From Parvibaculum sp. (GTDB lineage: Bacteria; Pseudomonadota; Alphaproteobacteria; Parvibaculales; Parvibaculaceae): a stretch of DNA of 8,761 nucleotides. Shown here one piece after another: positions 6,737 through 8,761 of this stretch. The DNA lies in assembly GCA_020062605.1 (NCBI GenBank), contig JAGUWA010000016.1, positions 1 through 8,761 of the forward strand, given 5' to 3'. Positions within the stretch are counted from its first letter, which is position 1; each line of letters begins with the position of its first letter. A program made the position numbers and the translations under genes. Below the pieces are notes generated by a model. The model was not told the DNA's origin and searched no databases. It was given only the letters and a program-made list of their open reading frames with translations.

Positions 6737-6819
6737 CACTAAAAGTTCGGAGAGGCACAACTGAGAGCGCACCGGCAATACCGGCGGCCCTCCGGCCCAT
6801 CCTTTTGATTCGTCTTGGG

Positions 6820-6836
6820 AAAAGCCGCCCGGGCGG
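6820..6836 (-). terminator. Weak candidate terminator after the NifU-like gene
   Basis: On the minus strand the perfect palindrome CCGCCCGGGCGG is followed by CTTTTCCC, 28 bp past the scaffold gene's TAA. The stem would be only 4 bp around a 4-nt loop and the T-run is short, so it may at most attenuate read-through towards yidD. Confidence 0.25.
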
Positions 6837-6864
6837 AAACGCGGGAGCGGCCGGGCCCGGCGCC

Positions 6865-7365
6865 TTATGCGGCCGGGCCGGTGCTAGTGGCGGTCCCGGT
6901 CTGCGCGGCAGTACCACTCCCCTTTTTGGCGAGCGCGGCTTCCACCGCCTCCTCCACCGCGTCGAAAATGAGCAGCGTCGAGGCATGCCGGGCCTTGTAT
7001 TCGCGGACGGGCTCGAGCACCTCGAGGTCCTTCCACTTGCCGCCATAGATCTCGCGCGGCGGCTCGGCGCCTTGCCGGAGCATGGCGCGCATCGCCGCGC
7101 CCACCTCATGAAGCTCCGTCGCGCTCGCACCGATCACATGCCGCGCCATGATGGACGACGACGCCTGCCCCAGCGCGCAGGCCTTCACATCGGCGCCGTA
7201 ATCGGCCACCCGGCCTTCCTCATCGAGCTTCACATCGACCGTCACTTTGGAGCCGCAAAGCTTCGAGACCGCCGTCGCCGAAGCGTCGGGCGCGTCGAGC
7301 CGCTCGCCATGCGGAATATCCGATGCGAGGGCCAGAATGCGCTTGTTGTAGATCTCGTTGAGCAT
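6865..7365 (-). CDS. NifU/IscU-like iron-sulfur cluster assembly scaffold family protein
   Basis: The 166-aa product opens with MLNEIYNKRILALASD and has the IscU-type core. Cys37 is in KLCGSKVTVDV and Cys63 in VKACALGQASSSIM, the same spacing as Cys37/Cys63 of E. coli IscU. The conserved Asp of the IscU GFGCGxAIAS region is not present in that form. The helix that holds the third cluster cysteine in IscU (HCS) reads RHASTLLIFDAVEEAV here, with Ala128 in its place. The tail after about 147 is low-complexity Gly/Thr/Ala. The family scaffolds Fe-S clusters in the cytosol; with only two of three cysteines, classical scaffold activity is uncertain. The ATG directly abuts the cysS stop (TAG-ATG), which suggests translational coupling. 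Confidence 0.88.
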   Translation of the reverse strand: MLNEIYNKRILALASDIPHGERLDAPDASATAVSKLCGSKVTVDVKLDEEGRVADYGADVKACALGQASSSIMARHVIGASATELHEVGAAMRAMLRQGAEPPREIYGGKWKDLEVLEPVREYKARHASTLLIFDAVEEAVEAALAKKGSGTAAQTGTATSTGPAA

Positions 7366-8761
7366 CTAGCTCGCCACTCTCCAGCTCGTGCCTTGCGGCC
7401 CATCCTCGATCTGAACGCCCATCGCCGCAAGCTCGTCGCGAATGCGGTCGGCCTCGGCGAAGTTCTTTTCCTTGCGCGCGGCATTCCGCGCCGCGATCAG
7501 CCGTTCGACTTCTTCCCCGTCAATATGGGAAGCCGCGCCCGCTCCTGCAAACCAGGCTTCCGGGTCCATTTCGAGAATGCCGATGAGCCGCCCCGCGCCG
7601 ATCAGTTCGGCCTTGAGCAGCGCCTTGGTGCCGGGGTCCGTCTCCGTATTCGCGCGCTTGGCGATGGCGAAGAGTTCCGACAGCGCCTTCGGCGTGTTCA
7701 GGTCGTCGAGCAGCGCATCGACAAAAGCGTCCGGCGCCGCGTCGTTCGTCGGCTCCGAGCGCACATCGGCAAGGTTCCGCAGCGCCCCGTAAAGCCGGTC
7801 GAGCATCCGCTTGGCCTGCGCAAGCCCCTCCGCCGTCCAGTCGAGCGGCTGGCGGTAATGGCCCGCCAGCAGCGCCAGCCTTATCGCCTCGCCCGGCGCT
7901 TGGCTGATGAGATCATGGACCAGCAGCACATTGCCGATCGACTTCGACATCTTCTCGGATTCGATGTTCACGAAGCCGTTATGCAGCCAGAAGCGCGCCA
8001 GCGGCGCCCCATGATGCGAGCAGGCCGACTGCGCCACCTCGTTCTCGTGATGCGGGAACTGCAGATCGATGCCGCCGCCATGAATGTCGATGGTCGTGCC
8101 CAGATGCTTCTCGATCATCGCCGAGCATTCGATGTGCCAGCCCGGCCGCCCGCGGCCCCAGGGGCTGTCCCAGCCCGGCTGGTCCGGCGCGCTCGGCTTC
8201 CACAGCACGAAGTCCGCCGGGTCCTTCTTGTAGGGCGCCACTTCCACGCGCGCGCCCGCCACCATCTCGTCGCGGTCGCGGCCCGAAAGCCGCCCGTATT
8301 CGGGGTAGCTCGGCACGTTGAAGAGCACATGGCCCTCCGCCGCATAGGCGTGTCCCGCCTCGATCAGCCGCTCCATCATCGAGATCATCTCGGCGACACT
8401 GTCCGTCGCCTTCGGCTCGAGATCGGGCGCGAGCACGCCGAGAGCGCCCATGTCCCTGCGATAGATATCGGCATATTTCTCCGTCACCACGGAGATGTCG
8501 ACGCCCTGCGCTTTCGCGGCGGCAATGATCTTGTCCTCGATATCCGTGATGTTCCGCGCATAGACAACGTGGGGATAAAGACGCCGCAGCACGCGCGCCA
8601 GCACGTCGAACACGACCGCCGGCCGCGCATTGCCGATATGCGCGTAGTTGTAGACGGTCGGGCCGCACACATACATCGTCACGCGGTTCGGGTCCGCCGG
8701 CTCGAAGATTTCCTTCTTGCGCGTCAGCGTGTTGTAGAGCGTGAGCTTGTGGCGTTTGAGC
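7366..8761 (-). CDS. cysS: Cysteinyl-tRNA synthetase (partial, first residues off right edge)
   Basis: This class I synthetase charges tRNA-Cys in the cytoplasm. The frame is open to the window edge and gives 464 residues. It begins LKRHKLTLYNTLTRKKEIFEP, so probably only a few N-terminal residues are missing. Visible signatures are the zinc Cys of MYVCGPTVYNYAHIGN, which also carries the HIGN motif, the second zinc Cys of GWHIECSAM, the zinc-site FPHHENE, and the KMSKS loop (EKMSKSIGN). The C-terminal DALR-type helical domain follows and the protein ends RVAS. An apparent start at GTG 8682 is internal, since homologous N-terminal sequence continues upstream of it. It is the first gene of the leftward series, and its stop touches the next ATG. 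Confidence 0.97.
   Translation of the reverse strand, partial: LKRHKLTLYNTLTRKKEIFEPADPNRVTMYVCGPTVYNYAHIGNARPAVVFDVLARVLRRLYPHVVYARNITDIEDKIIAAAKAQGVDISVVTEKYADIYRRDMGALGVLAPDLEPKATDSVAEMISMMERLIEAGHAYAAEGHVLFNVPSYPEYGRLSGRDRDEMVAGARVEVAPYKKDPADFVLWKPSAPDQPGWDSPWGRGRPGWHIECSAMIEKHLGTTIDIHGGGIDLQFPHHENEVAQSACSHHGAPLARFWLHNGFVNIESEKMSKSIGNVLLVHDLISQAPGEAIRLALLAGHYRQPLDWTAEGLAQAKRMLDRLYGALRNLADVRSEPTNDAAPDAFVDALLDDLNTPKALSELFAIAKRANTETDPGTKALLKAELIGAGRLIGILEMDPEAWFAGAGAASHIDGEEVERLIAARNAARKEKNFAEADRIRDELAAMGVQIEDGPQGTSWRVAS

Larger units (their letters stand above)
6648..6864. other. 217-bp non-coding gap between the NifU-like gene and yidD
   Basis: No open frame with family resemblance is present. 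Besides the palindromic element at 6690-6736, the stretch holds several GC-rich self-complementary runs near the scaffold gene's end and the yidD ribosome-binding site at 6660-6664. I see no convincing promoter, so whether yidD-thrS is transcribed from its own start or by read-through from cysS is open. Confidence 0.6.

Noticed and set aside
6687..7130. Minus-strand 147-codon frame extending past the NifU-like gene into the gap
   Set aside because: It is an Arg/Pro-rich shadow of the scaffold gene, has no family resemblance, and reads through the palindromic repeat.
8680..8682. GTG at 8682 as the start of cysS
   Set aside because: The frame continues upstream with typical CysRS N-terminal sequence (LTLYNTLTRKKEIFEP), so the true start is outside the window.

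Overview
The window looks like a stretch of alphaproteobacterial chromosome. It is GC-rich and densely packed with ordinary housekeeping genes of alphaproteobacterial type. It also carries an intergenic palindrome with a core (CCGAAAA...GGAACCGGTTTTCGG) that I associate with dispersed repeats in Rhizobiales-type genomes. A Parvibaculum-like genome is a guess, not something the sequence proves. I see no tRNA, rRNA, CRISPR array, transposase or phage gene.

Left part (1-2414). A HAD-family phosphatase runs off the left edge on the minus strand. Divergent from it is a 95-aa two-helix membrane protein on the plus strand, which ends 3 bp from the stop of a convergent YdjA-like nitroreductase (GTG start, strong AAGGAG). 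Divergent from the nitroreductase, across a 110-bp spacer with a short direct repeat, is an exported protein with outer-membrane beta-barrel features that probably starts at a TTG.

Middle (2416-4312). A 590-aa exported protein of unknown function lies on the minus strand, with its stop 1 bp from the barrel gene's stop. Its N-terminal half shows a Cys...His...Asp/His arrangement reminiscent of NlpC/P60 cysteine peptidases. Its C-terminus contains a 15-bp tandem repeat. A possible promoter lies about 50-75 bp upstream of its start.

Right part (4313-8761). Four genes read leftward on the minus strand: cysS (cysteinyl-tRNA synthetase, cut by the right edge), a NifU/IscU-like scaffold protein whose ATG abuts the cysS stop, yidD (membrane protein insertion efficiency factor) and thrS (threonyl-tRNA synthetase). 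The series ends in a clear intrinsic terminator. A 217-bp gap between the scaffold gene and yidD carries the palindromic element. The two synthetases serve translation, YidD serves membrane insertion through YidC, and the scaffold relative suggests iron-sulfur biogenesis. No single new pathway is evident. The items most worth following up are the unassigned peptidase-like exported protein, the scaffold protein lacking the third canonical cysteine, and the palindromic element.
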